Assembly: GCF_000967495.1 (NCBI RefSeq)
Contig: NZ_JXXU01000048.1
Coordinates: 186,001-250,000, forward strand
Direction of reading: 5' to 3'
Length of the DNA stretch: 64,000 nt
From: Vibrio neptunius
Lineage (GTDB): Bacteria > Pseudomonadota > Gammaproteobacteria > Enterobacterales > Vibrionaceae
Shown here: one piece after another, positions 17,339 to 26,763 of the stretch
Position numbering within the stretch: the first letter of the stretch is position 1
How the letters are laid out: each line of letters begins with the position of its first letter
The notes under the pieces: model-generated
Seen by the model: only the letters and a program-made list of their open reading frames with translations
Told to the model about the DNA's origin: nothing
The model's database searches: none
Program-made: the position numbers and the translations under genes

Positions 17339-18027
17339 CGCTGTGTCCCCAATCTCTTCGCACAATGACGAGTCAGGACTTCTGAACCAAGTAATGAGGC
17401 TAAGGCAATGACAATGGATATGATGCATAAACGCATCGTTTCAAGCTCTGCGCCCGGAGTTTCAATGAAGGTGAACATAGCTAAAGGAATTGTCTGCGTT
17501 TCACCTGGAATATTCGACACAAAGCTGATTGTTGCTCCGAACTCCCCGAGGCTACGTGCGAATGAAAGCATCGTCCCTGTGATGATTCCTGGAATTGTCA
17601 GCGGTATTGTGATGGTAAAGAATATTTTAAGCGGAGAGGCACCAAGGGTCGCCGCTGCTTGCTCAAGTTTAGGATCCACATTCTCTAAGCTGAGGCGAAT
17701 TGAGCGAACCATCAAAGGTAAAGCAACGATCACGCACGCAAGTACAGCCCCTTTCCAGCTAAAAGAGAAGATCAATCCGAAATATTCATATAACCATTGG
17801 CCAATAAAGCCTTGGCGTCCCATTGAAATGAGGAGTAAATAACCAATAACGACAGGAGGAAGTACCAAAGGAAGGTGAATTAAGCTGTCGAGCCAGCTTT
17901 TACCGACAAACTGCTTTTTAGCCAGCAGCCAACCAAATCCGATCCCGATAGGAATCAGCCAACAGATAGTATAAAACGCAACTTTCAGGCTAAGCAGTAG
18001 CGCCTGATATTCGTAATCAGAAAGCAA
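17335..18027 (-). CDS. modB: Molybdate ABC transporter permease
   Basis: 230 residues, five predicted membrane helices and the EAA loop VRSIRLSLENVDPKLEQAAATLGASPLKIFF that contacts ModC, followed by LARSLGEFGATISFVSNIPGETQTIP, typical of ModB. It begins 11 bases after the modA stop and overlaps modC by four bases. Confidence 0.95.
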   Translation of the reverse strand: MLSDYEYQALLLSLKVAFYTICWLIPIGIGFGWLLAKKQFVGKSWLDSLIHLPLVLPPVVIGYLLLISMGRQGFIGQWLYEYFGLIFSFSWKGAVLACVIVALPLMVRSIRLSLENVDPKLEQAAATLGASPLKIFFTITIPLTIPGIITGTMLSFARSLGEFGATISFVSNIPGETQTIPLAMFTFIETPGAELETMRLCIISIVIALASLLGSEVLTRHCAKRLGTQR

Positions 18028-18038
18028 TGAAGATAATC

Positions 18039-18785
18039 CTAGTTAAATCCGTTTTGTTTAAACACTGCCTGAGCTTGGGCGCTTTTTATAAAGGCAGCAA
18101 AGTCCTTGGTGGTTTGCTTGTCGTTCAGCCTTGCCATAGGGTATGTTATAGCCGTGTGGCTCGAAGCCGGAAACGTACCAATGACTTTTACTTTATCACT
18201 CACCAGCGCGTCCGTCTTATAAACAATCCCAAGTGGCGTTTCGCCACGTTCAACTAAAGTAAGTACGACTCTTACATTGTTTACGGGGGCGAGTTGCTCA
18301 TTTAAGCCACTCCACAAGCCAAGCGACTCAAGGGCTTCTTTGGCATACATTCCTGCAGGCACGGCATTGGTTTGACCAATCGCTAGTCTTTGACCTGATA
18401 AGCGCTTTGACCATTGTTCTCGGCTCTCTAACTCCAGTGGCGCTGCATCGGTCTTAGGTGAGATCACGACTAACTGATTATGAGCAATATTTGTGACGGC
18501 GTCACTATTGATCGCATCTTGCTGAACTAGATAATCAGTCCATTTAGTATTGGCGGATATATAGAGATCAGCAGGTGCTCCACTCAATATTTGCCGAGCA
18601 AGGGAAGAAGAACCCGCGAATACAGGCGTTACCTTTACGCCTGTTTCTGCTTGGTATTTTTCAGATAATGTTTTAATCACATTGGTCATAGAAGACGCAG
18701 CATAAACGTTAACTGAGGCATGAACTGTCGCAGAGAAAATGAGAGTCAAAAAGGTGCAAAAGAGTCGCTGAGTAAAAAGTTTCAT
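18039..18785 (-). CDS. modA: Molybdate-binding periplasmic protein
   Basis: 248 residues from ATG 18785, chosen because it opens a signal peptide (MKLFTQRLFCTFLTLIFSATVHA); the longer frame reads back into cobQ. The mature protein has YAASSMTNVIKTLSEKY, FAGSSSLARQI, GAPADLYISANTKW and GETPLGIVYKTDAL, the oxyanion-binding residues of ModA. It starts five bases after the cobQ stop with no clear Shine-Dalgarno, so translation probably depends on coupling to cobQ. Confidence 0.95.
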   Translation of the reverse strand: MKLFTQRLFCTFLTLIFSATVHASVNVYAASSMTNVIKTLSEKYQAETGVKVTPVFAGSSSLARQILSGAPADLYISANTKWTDYLVQQDAINSDAVTNIAHNQLVVISPKTDAAPLELESREQWSKRLSGQRLAIGQTNAVPAGMYAKEALESLGLWSGLNEQLAPVNNVRVVLTLVERGETPLGIVYKTDALVSDKVKVIGTFPASSHTAITYPMARLNDKQTTKDFAAFIKSAQAQAVFKQNGFN

Positions 18786-18790
18786 CAATA

Positions 18791-20254
18791 TCAGGTATAA
18801 AGTTCCGGCCAGATTAAGTCTAGCTTCATGTGTTGTTCGACAGCATCGGCTATTCGGTTGATTGCATTTTCTTGATTCTGTTGATGGTCGATAGAAGCAA
18901 TGCTTTCCGCCCCCGCCCAACGACAAATCAATGCTAACGCTTGTGGGGTATCCAAAATACCATGTAAATAAGTCCCAAAGATTTGATTACAGTCACTGAT
19001 AGCACCATCTGATGAACCAGATTCTAAGGAAACTGGATAGTTGCCATTCCCTAATGTTCTACCGACATGAATTTCATACCCTTTCACTGGTGCAGTTTGA
19101 TTATTCAACTCCAACACTCCGGATACGTTTGTCAGTGCTTTTTCTTTGGTTAACTCTGTGGAAACAGGTAAATAATCGAGGCCTTGTGATTTACCAGCAA
19201 CGCTTTCTACGCCTAAAGGATCGTTAATATGACGTCCTAACATCTGGTACCCGCCACAAATTCCCATCACCTTCCCACCTAATCTTAAATGTCGGGCGAT
19301 ATCTTTATCCCAACCTTGGCTATGTAAATAGTCGAGATCGGCTCTCACAGATTTGGTGCCTGGTAGAATTATCAAATCTGCTTTATCAAGCTTTTCACCT
19401 TTACCTACATAGCGAAAGTTAATGTCTGGATTTTGCCTTAGCACATCAAAATCGGTGTGATTGCTGATTCGGGTGAGTACGGGGACGACGACGTTTAGCT
19501 TCGCTGACTCACCAGTATTTTGTTGATTATTGATGGCATCCTCTGCTTCAAGGTCAAAGCCGTGAAGATAAGGCAACACCCCCAAAACTGGTTTACCTGT
19601 TCTTTCTTCAAGCCAATCCAACCCCGATTGAAGTAATGAAATATCACCGCGGAACCGGTTGATAACAAATCCCACGACTCGCTCTTGCTCTGATTTGGTC
19701 AAAAGGTCCAGTGTACCGACTAGATGAGCAAACACACCTCCTCGGTCAATATCAGCGATTATAATAACGGGTACATCAGCCTCTTCAGCAAATCCCATAT
19801 TGGCAATGTCATTCTCGCGTAAGTTAATTTCCGCTGGACTACCGGCTCCCTCGATCATGACAGATTCAAATTGCTCTTGGAGTATTGAAAAGGACTCAAG
19901 CACTGTAGGTAAAGCGATTTGCTTGTAGTTTTGATATCCCACCGCTTCCATGTTACTGAGAGCTTTGCCTTGCAGGATTACCTGAGCCCCAGTATCCGAA
20001 TTGGGTTTAAGTAGGACTGGATTCATATGTACCGTAGTTTCAACATTCGCGGCACTGGCTTGTACTGCTTGAGCACGACCAATTTCACCGCCATCTAATG
20101 TGACCGCACTGTTGAGCGCCATATTTTGGGGCTTGAAAGGTGCAACTCTGACTCCTTTTCTGGCCAATACACGGCATAACGCTGCCACTAATACACTTTT
20201 TCCGGCATCTGATGTCGTGCCCTGAACCATCAATGCTTGTAATGCTGGTTGCAT
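18791..20254 (-). CDS. cobQ: Cobyric acid synthase
   Basis: 487 residues (CobQ/CbiP). N-terminal dethiobiotin-synthetase-like ATPase (LMVQGTTSDAGKSVLVAALCR; VMIEGAGSPAEINL; IADIDRGGVFAHL) and C-terminal class I glutamine amidotransferase with nucleophile MGICGGYQMLG (Cys about 333) and His in FGTYLHGILD. Amidates four side chains of adenosylcobyrinic acid diamide. It stands alone among cobalamin genes here and leads into modABC, apparently one transcript. No cobalamin riboswitch was recognised in the short upstream region. Confidence 0.96.
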   Translation of the reverse strand: MQPALQALMVQGTTSDAGKSVLVAALCRVLARKGVRVAPFKPQNMALNSAVTLDGGEIGRAQAVQASAANVETTVHMNPVLLKPNSDTGAQVILQGKALSNMEAVGYQNYKQIALPTVLESFSILQEQFESVMIEGAGSPAEINLRENDIANMGFAEEADVPVIIIADIDRGGVFAHLVGTLDLLTKSEQERVVGFVINRFRGDISLLQSGLDWLEERTGKPVLGVLPYLHGFDLEAEDAINNQQNTGESAKLNVVVPVLTRISNHTDFDVLRQNPDINFRYVGKGEKLDKADLIILPGTKSVRADLDYLHSQGWDKDIARHLRLGGKVMGICGGYQMLGRHINDPLGVESVAGKSQGLDYLPVSTELTKEKALTNVSGVLELNNQTAPVKGYEIHVGRTLGNGNYPVSLESGSSDGAISDCNQIFGTYLHGILDTPQALALICRWAGAESIASIDHQQNQENAINRIADAVEQHMKLDLIWPELYT

Positions 20255-20421
20255 AATCTATTAATTTTTCGAGTCTTTTTACTGAGTATTGTCTAATCAT
20301 AGCCTCTTTCGTTTAGTTGACTCAATAATGAATCGAACATGAATGTTCTCCTCAGAGGTTATTCAAAATAGCAATGGTGTAATAGCACCATCAACAACGC
20401 ACTATCTTAAAAGGAAACAAC

Positions 20422-20790
20422 ATGAAAAAAGTGATTTTGACGACCGCGGCAGCCCTAGTTCTTTTGCCGACTCTAGTACTTGCAAAAGAAGACCACTCAA
20501 CGTCAGGGATTCAATTTAATGGTCCTGTTGACCTGACTACCGTCGACACTCTACTTGCGGATAGCAACATGTTTACTGAAAAAAACGTCGTAATCGACGG
20601 AAACATTGTTCGTCAAATTAAAGGCGATACGTTCGTATTCTCTGACGGGAAAAGCGAAATTCAAATTGAAATCGACAACAAGGTTCATTTAAACCAAGCG
20701 ATTGATGCTACGACCAACCTACGTATTTTCGGTGAGTTTGAAGGCGGAAATACTCCAGAAATTGAAGTTGATCGTATTCAACTACTTTAA
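20422..20790 (+). CDS. YgiW/YdeI-family periplasmic stress protein (BOF fold)
   Basis: 122 residues with signal peptide ending TLVLA-KEDH. The mature part is the bacterial OB-fold (PF04076): GIQFNGPVDLTTVDTLL, NVVIDGNIVRQIKGDTFVFSDG, IQIEIDNKVH, LRIFGEFEGGNTPEIEVDRIQ. Members (YgiW, YdeI) help against peroxide, cadmium and antimicrobial peptides in enterics. Shine-Dalgarno AAAGGAAA precedes the ATG and a terminator follows. Confidence 0.9.
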   Translation: MKKVILTTAAALVLLPTLVLAKEDHSTSGIQFNGPVDLTTVDTLLADSNMFTEKNVVIDGNIVRQIKGDTFVFSDGKSEIQIEIDNKVHLNQAIDATTNLRIFGEFEGGNTPEIEVDRIQLL

Positions 20791-20826
20791 AGATAAAGTA
20801 ATTTTACTCCCACTGCGCTAATATCT

Positions 20827-20852
20827 GGCTTGCTTATTGCAAGCCTTTTTTA
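20827..20852 (+). terminator. Terminator after the BOF-fold gene
   Basis: GGCTTGC (20827-20833), loop TTATT, GCAAGCC (20839-20845) and seven T. Confidence 0.85.
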
Positions 20853-20887
20853 TAGTCAAAAACTTGATGCTAGTCGGAGTACTACCC

Positions 20888-21406
20888 TTGAAAAAGATCA
20901 TCCTAACCAGTGCGCTAATTTGTGCTGGTTTCGCTGGCGCGGCAAATGCGAACAACTTTAATTATAATTTCTTTGAAGTGCGTACAGCGGTGAACCCTGA
21001 AATGAGCGGCGTTGAATTCAGCACACTCTTCACTGATAACTCTCATTTTATTCTGAGAGCAGATACGCAGTTTGACAAAGACTACGATTTGGCAGGCGGT
21101 ATCGGGTTCAATGGACCAATGAGTCAGTTTGCTGACGTCTATGGTCAATTACTTGTCCACCAGACCAAATATACCAAAGAAGCTGGTGGCGAGTCTGATA
21201 CTGTGGCTGAAGTAAACATAGGTGTACGTATGTGGCTCGCTGATCAGATTGAAGCGACGGGTAGAATTGGCCGTAATGACGACAGTTCAGTCTTTCACGC
21301 GGGTGTACGTTTTCACTCAACCGATCAGTTGTCTCTTTCTGCAGAAACTCGCAACAATGGTTTGTATGGCCCACAAGTGACGATGTCTGTTCGTTTCCAA
21401 TACTGA
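20888..21406 (+). CDS. Small outer membrane beta-barrel-like protein
   Basis: 172 residues from TTG 20888, which has GGAG nine bases upstream and opens a signal peptide (LKKIILTSALICAGFAGAANA). The ATG at 20867 and the first codons of the longer frame lie in the leader and terminator region. The mature part has alternating short strands and turns (FFEVRTAVNPEMSGVEFS, DLAGGIGFNGPMS, EVNIGVRMWLADQIEATGRIGR) and ends with MSVRFQY, a barrel-like terminal aromatic. An eight-stranded outer membrane barrel is likely; no specific family is recognised. Confidence 0.7.
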   Translation: MKKIILTSALICAGFAGAANANNFNYNFFEVRTAVNPEMSGVEFSTLFTDNSHFILRADTQFDKDYDLAGGIGFNGPMSQFADVYGQLLVHQTKYTKEAGGESDTVAEVNIGVRMWLADQIEATGRIGRNDDSSVFHAGVRFHSTDQLSLSAETRNNGLYGPQVTMSVRFQY

Positions 21407-21422
21407 TTAGACGCGCAAAAAA

Positions 21423-21455
21423 GAACCCGGCCATTTGAAATGCCGGGCTCTTTTT
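21423..21455. terminator. Terminator between convergent genes (barrel protein and cra)
   Basis: GAACCCGGC and GCCGGGCTC pair (one mismatch) around a ten-base loop, with five T after on the plus strand and A-rich sequence on the other side. Confidence 0.8.
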
Positions 21456-22434
21456 ATTGTCTTACTATGATTTTTCTTGGCACCAGCTCTACACCTGGTT
21501 GATATCGCTTAGCCGTTGCATTTAATGCCAACGCAAGTGCGCTATCTGCTATCAGTTCAAATTGTTGAGGTAATGAGTTGATTTTGACTGGTAAGAAGTC
21601 CAGCAGGCGATTGTCACCAAAGGTGGATAACTTAACTTGATCCATTACTTCAGGCTTATCCAATAAAACGTCAAGTACACCCTCTAACAAGGTGTATGAT
21701 GTCGTAATGATTGCTTGAGGCAGATCTCCTTCAGCAATCCAGCCTTCCAACACTTTGCGGCCATCTTCTCTATTAAAGTGTTCGCCATAACCCACTACCG
21801 TTTCTAAGTCGCCTTTCTGGGCAACTGAACGAAAGCCAAGCTCACGCTCTCGTGAAATGTTCAGCTCAGGCAGTGCGCCGATTAGTCCAATCTTAGTTAC
21901 ATTGTCACTTGTTATGGACGACGTTAGCTCAAATGCCGCGCCAAAATCTTCACTAATGACACAGGAAAAATGTTCATCATCGAGAGGTCGGTCTATCGCA
22001 ATGACGGGAGTTCCATTGTTCTGTAGCTCGCGATAAAAGTCGCTAGCTTCTGGGATTGCACTGGCAACAAATAACGCATCTACCTTGCGGCTGATTAAGG
22101 CTTCAACCACATTTTTTTCAGTATCAGGCTCATCGTCGGAACAGGCGATTAATATTTGATATCCTGCTGCACGAGAGTTTTGTTCAAGCAGTTTCGCCAA
22201 ACGAGCATAACTGGTGTTTTCCAAATCAGGGATGACCAAACCAAATGAACGGCTTTGCCCGGCCCTCAAAGTGCTTGCAGCAAGATCAGGACGGTAATTA
22301 TGCTCATCCACAACTTCCATCACCTTCTTCTGTGTTTTCTCACTGATTCTGTACTTTTGCGCCTTGCCGTTGATGACATAACTGGCCGTCGTTTTGGATA
22401 CTCCAGCCAGTTTGGCTATTTCATCTAGTGTCAT
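21454..22434 (-). CDS. cra: Catabolite repressor/activator Cra (FruR)
   Basis: 326 residues of the LacI/GalR family. N-terminal helix-turn-helix MTLDEIAKLAGVSKTTASYVINGKAQKYRISEKT with the extra insertion typical of Cra, then the hinge HNYRPDLAASTLRAG and a sugar-binding core (SFGLVIPDLENTSYARLAKLLE, VIAIDRPLDDEHF). Cra binds fructose-1-phosphate (or fructose-1,6-bisphosphate) and then leaves the operator. It is divergent from fruBKA, with three operators between, as expected for the local fructose switch and autoregulation. Confidence 0.95.
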   Translation of the reverse strand: MTLDEIAKLAGVSKTTASYVINGKAQKYRISEKTQKKVMEVVDEHNYRPDLAASTLRAGQSRSFGLVIPDLENTSYARLAKLLEQNSRAAGYQILIACSDDEPDTEKNVVEALISRKVDALFVASAIPEASDFYRELQNNGTPVIAIDRPLDDEHFSCVISEDFGAAFELTSSITSDNVTKIGLIGALPELNISRERELGFRSVAQKGDLETVVGYGEHFNREDGRKVLEGWIAEGDLPQAIITTSYTLLEGVLDVLLDKPEVMDQVKLSTFGDNRLLDFLPVKINSLPQQFELIADSALALALNATAKRYQPGVELVPRKIIVRQ

Positions 22435-22505
22435 ATGAACCTACATATTCTGTGCATTGGATCAAAAATCCCAAATCATGATCCTGACAATATTTGCATT
22501 ATAAA

Positions 22506-22519
22506 CTGAAACGATTCAG
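22506..22519. promoter_or_regulatory. Cra operator 1
   Basis: CTGAAACGATTCAG, matching the Cra consensus TGAAACGTTTCA with the near-palindromic TGAA--TTCA arms. It lies closest of the three sites to cra. Confidence 0.8.
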
Positions 22520-22526
22520 CATAAAA

Positions 22527-22542
22527 GCTGAAAGGATTCAGC
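22527..22542. promoter_or_regulatory. Cra operator 2
   Basis: GCTGAAAGGATTCAGC, the same arms with a GG centre; 21 bases centre to centre from operator 1, that is two helix turns, so the two can be bound side by side. Confidence 0.75.
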
Positions 22543-22634
22543 AAAATTGAAAATTTGATAACGATTCGAATTTTGAATAACACAGCAAATGAAAATCTAT
22601 TGTTTTTTAGTTTGCTGAATTTTTTTAATAATTT

Positions 22635-22650
22635 GCTGAAACGATTCAGC
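22635..22650. promoter_or_regulatory. Cra operator 3
   Basis: GCTGAAACGATTCAGC, the best match, 50 bases before the fruB ATG and likely over or just after the fruB promoter. A further half site TTTGCTGAA precedes it near 22612-22620. Confidence 0.85.
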
Positions 22651-22699
22651 TTTGCATTAACTGCTACTGAATTGGATAAATAAACGAATTGAGGCGCTT

Positions 22700-23836
22700 A
22701 TGCTCAAGCTAACAACAAAAGATATTTCGCTGCAGCAATCTTTCTCTGATAAGAAAAGTGCAATTAAATTTCTTGCTGAAGCCCTGACGAGTAAGGGTTT
22801 GGTCGAGAATGGCTACGTCGAGGGTATGCTGAACCGAGAAAACCAAAACTCTACTTTCTTAGGTAACGGTATTGCTATCCCTCACGGTACTACCGATACC
22901 CGTGCATTGGTTAAAACAACGGGAGTGTCTATTGCCCACTTTCCTGAAGGTGTTGATTGGGGTGATGGCAACACTGCTTACGTTGCGATTGGAATCGCCG
23001 CCAAATCTGATGAGCACTTGGGGATATTGAAACAACTCACAAAAATACTATCTGCAGATGGCATTGAAGCTAAGTTTAGACAAGCAAAAACTGAAGATGA
23101 AATCATTGCGCTTCTTAATGGTGAAACACAATTAGAGATCGACTTTGATCCATCTCTCATTCAACTCAACTTCCCTGCCAGCGACATGGTTCAAATATCT
23201 GCGGTTGCCGGCGGATTGCTAAAGAATACAGGTTGTGTCGGGAGTGAGTTTGTGGCGAGCTTGGTCACGACTCCCCCAACCCACCTTGGAAAGGGTTTAT
23301 GGCTTGTCAGCTCCAACCGCGCCGTGCGCCGTAACGGCCTAGCTTTCGTATCAACGGCTAACCACTGCGAATATCAAGGTAGGAGTGTCAAAGCCTTGCT
23401 CGCGTTCTCAGCTTGCAACAACAGCCATACACCTCAATTAGAGATCATTAGCCAAATGGTATTCGAAGGAAAGCAAAGCCTTTTGACGGAAGCCACTACA
23501 GACCAGCTGATTGCTTTGTTCAAAACGGGGGAAATGGCAACTAAAGCGTCAACAGATAAAGGAAATAGTGCGATTTTTGTGATTAGAAATGCGCATGGGT
23601 TACATGCAAGGCCTGGCGCAATGCTTGTTGCTGAAGCCAAAAAATTCGAATCGACCATCAAAGTTGCCAACCTTGATGGTGATGGTTCTACGGTTAACGC
23701 TAAAAGCTTGATGAAGGTGATTGCTTTAGGTGTCAAAAAGGGTCATCAACTTCAGTTTACTGCGGATGGTGCAGATGCACAGCAAGCTCTTGCGTCTATT
23801 GGTGCAGCCATCGAAGCTGGTCTGGGTGAGAACTAA
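22700..23836 (+). CDS. fruB: Fructose PTS EIIA-HPr fusion (FPr)
   Basis: 378 residues. EIIA domain with phosphorylated His62 in GIAIPHGTTDTR; a middle linker region; and a C-terminal HPr-like FPr domain from about 290 with HGLHARPGAMLVAEAKKF carrying the phospho-His. Passes phosphate from EI to FruA during fructose import. Start ATG follows GAGGCG. First gene of fruBKA under the Cra operators. Confidence 0.95.
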   Translation: MLKLTTKDISLQQSFSDKKSAIKFLAEALTSKGLVENGYVEGMLNRENQNSTFLGNGIAIPHGTTDTRALVKTTGVSIAHFPEGVDWGDGNTAYVAIGIAAKSDEHLGILKQLTKILSADGIEAKFRQAKTEDEIIALLNGETQLEIDFDPSLIQLNFPASDMVQISAVAGGLLKNTGCVGSEFVASLVTTPPTHLGKGLWLVSSNRAVRRNGLAFVSTANHCEYQGRSVKALLAFSACNNSHTPQLEIISQMVFEGKQSLLTEATTDQLIALFKTGEMATKASTDKGNSAIFVIRNAHGLHARPGAMLVAEAKKFESTIKVANLDGDGSTVNAKSLMKVIALGVKKGHQLQFTADGADAQQALASIGAAIEAGLGEN

Positions 23837-23845
23837 GGAATCATT

Positions 23846-24796
23846 ATGACGAACAAAGTCGTTACCATCACGCTGAATCCGGCACTTGACCTTACAGGCA
23901 GTTTATCAACTCTTAAGCAGGGTTCCGTTAGCTTAGTTAATCACAGTTCACTCCACGCAGCAGGCAAAGGTGTAAACGTTGCTAGAGTGCTATCCGATTT
24001 AGGTGCAGAAGTTACAGTGACTGGCTTTCTTGGTAAAGATAATCAGGAAATGTTCTGTCAGCTGTTTGAAGAGATGGGCGCTGATGACCAGTTCCTTCGG
24101 GTCGGTGGTGCTACACGTATCAACGTGAAACTTGTCGAAGAGAATGGCAGCGTAAGTGACATCAATTTTCCAGGGATCAGCATCGACGAAGTGGCACTGA
24201 GTCAATTTGAGGACAAACTAGAAGAACTTGCTGAGAACCACGACTACTTTGTGTTGGCAGGTAGTCTGCCAAAAGGCGTCACTCCACAGCGTTGCGCTTC
24301 ATGGGTTTCTTTCCTTGAGCAAAAAGGCAAAAAAGTCTTGTTTGATTCGAGCCGAGAGGCACTAAAAGCTGGTATTGAATCCGCCCCTTGGTTGATTAAG
24401 CCTAATGATGAAGAGCTTTCTGACTATGCTGGAAAAACACTAATTTCTGCCCGTGAGTGCCGGCGAGTAGCTGAAGACTTGAGCCAGCGTGGAATAGAAA
24501 ACGTAGTCGTTTCCATGGGGGCTGAAGGCGTAATGTGGTTAAACCAGAATCAATGGATTCAAGCTCAGCCGCCGAGAATGGACGTCGTCAGTACCGTGGG
24601 TGCAGGCGATACGCTGGTCGCCGGTTTATGCTGGGGCCACATGAAATCGATGACGAAAACTGAAATCTTGTCTTTCGCTACGGCACTATCAGCCTTGGCT
24701 GTCAGCCAAGTCGGCGTTGGCGTCCAAGATATTAAACAAGTACATACCCTACAAGAACAAATCAAAATCAACCTGCTCTCTGATCAGAAAGCTTAA
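23846..24796 (+). CDS. fruK: 1-phosphofructokinase
   Basis: 316 residues of the PfkB family. MTNKVVTITLNPALDLTG, the GKGVNVARVLSDLG motif, and the C-terminal signature VSTVGAGDTLVAGLCWG with the catalytic Asp. Converts fructose-1-phosphate made by FruAB to fructose-1,6-bisphosphate. Nine bases after fruB, 17 before fruA. Confidence 0.96.
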   Translation: MTNKVVTITLNPALDLTGSLSTLKQGSVSLVNHSSLHAAGKGVNVARVLSDLGAEVTVTGFLGKDNQEMFCQLFEEMGADDQFLRVGGATRINVKLVEENGSVSDINFPGISIDEVALSQFEDKLEELAENHDYFVLAGSLPKGVTPQRCASWVSFLEQKGKKVLFDSSREALKAGIESAPWLIKPNDEELSDYAGKTLISARECRRVAEDLSQRGIENVVVSMGAEGVMWLNQNQWIQAQPPRMDVVSTVGAGDTLVAGLCWGHMKSMTKTEILSFATALSALAVSQVGVGVQDIKQVHTLQEQIKINLLSDQKA

Positions 24797-24813
24797 GGAC
24801 AAAGGTCGAGATT

Positions 24814-26550
24814 ATGAATATTGCGATTATTACAGCTTGCCCTAGCGGGGTTGCAAACAGCATCATCGCTTCCGGGCTTTTAGAAAAAGCCGCTAATCAA
24901 CTCAAGTTCAGCGCCAAAATAGAATGCCAGTCCAGCGTATTAGCTGGTTACATACTATCTGCGGAAGATATTGCTAAAGCAGATGTAGTGGTCATTGCAA
25001 CCAATACTCCTGTCGACACGTCGCGTTTTGTTGGTAAAAAGGTGTATCAAGCCTCTATCAGTGAAGTCACCGAAAACCCGGCGGACTTTCTTCAACACGC
25101 GGTTAGCAATGCAACCGAGTTAAATGTTGAGAGTGTTCAGTCTGTAGCATCGTCTACGAACGTTTCCGCTAAGAAGATTGTCGCTATTACTGCCTGCCCT
25201 ACAGGCGTGGCTCACACCTTCATGGCTGCCGAAGCACTAGAAGATGAAGCTAAACGTCAGGGCCACCAAATCAAAGTCGAAACTCGCGGCTCAGTAGGTG
25301 CGAAAAACCAACTGACTGAGGCTGACATTTCTGACGCTGATCTGGTTATCATTGCTGCGGATATTGAAGTGCCACTTGATCGCTTCAATGGTAAACCTAT
25401 GTACCGCACTAAGACGGGGCCAGCACTTAAAAAGACTGAGCAAGAGCTAAATAAAGCCTTCTCTGAAGCCACTATTTACCAGCATACAGGTTCTGGCGAG
25501 TCTGCGACTGTTGAAGAGAAAAAAGGTGTCTATAAGCATCTGATGACAGGTGTTTCGCATATGTTGCCTGTCGTTGTTGCTGGCGGTTTGATCATCGCGC
25601 TTTCATTCGTATTTGGTATTGAAGCATTTAAAGAAGAAGGTACGCTTGCGTCGGCCCTGATGACTATAGGTGGTGGTTCAGCCTTTGCTTTAATGATCCC
25701 TGTTCTTGCAGGTTTTATCGCATTTTCTATCGCAGACCGACCTGGTTTAGCGCCAGGTCTTATTGGAGGTATGTTAGCCAGTTCGACTGGTGCTGGCTTC
25801 CTTGGTGGTATTGCTGCAGGTTTCATCGCTGGTTACTCGGCGAGGTTGATAGCGGATAAAGTTCGGCTGCCTCAATCAATGGACGCATTAAAGCCGATTC
25901 TGATCATACCGTTTATTGCGAGTCTCTTTACTGGTCTGGTGATGATTTACATCGTGGGTGGTCCAGTTTCTGGTGTTATGGCCGCAATGACTGATTTCCT
26001 CAACACTATGGGCTCTACAAACGCGGTTCTATTGGGTGTTATTCTAGGCGCGATGATGTGTTTTGACCTTGGTGGACCTGTCAACAAGGCTGCTTACACA
26101 TTTGGTGTTGGCCTACTCGCTTCTCAGACATATGCTCCGATGGCCGCAATTATGGCAGCGGGCATGGTTCCGGCTCTTGGCATGGGGCTAGCGACGTTTA
26201 TCGCCAGAGACAAGTTTGAACCCAGTGAACGAGAAGCCGGTAAAGCCTCTTTCGTGCTAGGATTATGTTTCATTTCAGAGGGCGCGATTCCATTTGCAGC
26301 TAAAGATCCTATGCGTGTTATTCCAGCATGCATGGCAGGTGGTGCATTGACCGGTGCCCTATCGATGCTGTTTGGTGCAAAGTTAATGGCTCCCCATGGC
26401 GGATTGTTTGTCCTTTTGATTCCTAATGCCATTTCTCCCGTTCTAATGTACCTTGCCGCGATTGCCGCAGGTACAGTATTGACTGGATTTGGCTATGCCT
26501 TTTTGAAAAATCGCAACGGCGAAAACAAGACAGAAGCAGTGACGGCTTAA
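24814..26550 (+). CDS. fruA: Fructose PTS EIIBC
   Basis: 578 residues. Two IIB domains: IIB' at about 1-100 (ITACPSGVANSII, Cys9) and the active IIB at about 120-215 (ITACPTGVAHTFMAAEALE, Cys about 128), then IIC with eight to nine membrane helices (GLAPGLIGGMLASS, MMCFDLGGPVNKAAY, FISEGAIPFAAKDP). Imports fructose with phosphorylation at C1. The IIB' domain keeps a Cys here. Confidence 0.96.
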   Translation: MNIAIITACPSGVANSIIASGLLEKAANQLKFSAKIECQSSVLAGYILSAEDIAKADVVVIATNTPVDTSRFVGKKVYQASISEVTENPADFLQHAVSNATELNVESVQSVASSTNVSAKKIVAITACPTGVAHTFMAAEALEDEAKRQGHQIKVETRGSVGAKNQLTEADISDADLVIIAADIEVPLDRFNGKPMYRTKTGPALKKTEQELNKAFSEATIYQHTGSGESATVEEKKGVYKHLMTGVSHMLPVVVAGGLIIALSFVFGIEAFKEEGTLASALMTIGGGSAFALMIPVLAGFIAFSIADRPGLAPGLIGGMLASSTGAGFLGGIAAGFIAGYSARLIADKVRLPQSMDALKPILIIPFIASLFTGLVMIYIVGGPVSGVMAAMTDFLNTMGSTNAVLLGVILGAMMCFDLGGPVNKAAYTFGVGLLASQTYAPMAAIMAAGMVPALGMGLATFIARDKFEPSEREAGKASFVLGLCFISEGAIPFAAKDPMRVIPACMAGGALTGALSMLFGAKLMAPHGGLFVLLIPNAISPVLMYLAAIAAGTVLTGFGYAFLKNRNGENKTEAVTA

Positions 26551-26577
26551 GTAAAACGCTTTTAGCCCTTCGACTAG

Positions 26578-26602
26578 ACCCTAATCTATGAGTAGGGTTT
26601 TT
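26578..26602 (+). terminator. Weak terminator after fruA
   Basis: ACCCTA (26578-26583), nine-base loop, TAGGGT (26593-26598) and T-rich tail. Confidence 0.55.
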
Positions 26603-26763
26603 AGGTTTTACCTGTTAGATACTTATACTGTGAAAATGCATCACATTGCTGAGCGTCTGAATCAATATCATAGGATATTCAACACTGCTCACAGTAAAGT
26701 TGATTAAAGACCATATAATTATTCATAGTATTGTTAGATAAGTTTGTGGTGCCGCCGGGCTAA

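Noticed and set aside
18786..18926. N-terminal extension of modA
   Set aside because: Out-of-frame reading of cobQ; ATG 18785 opens a signal peptide.
20255..20421. Cobalamin riboswitch before cobQ
   Set aside because: The region is short and shows none of the conserved B12-box sequence.
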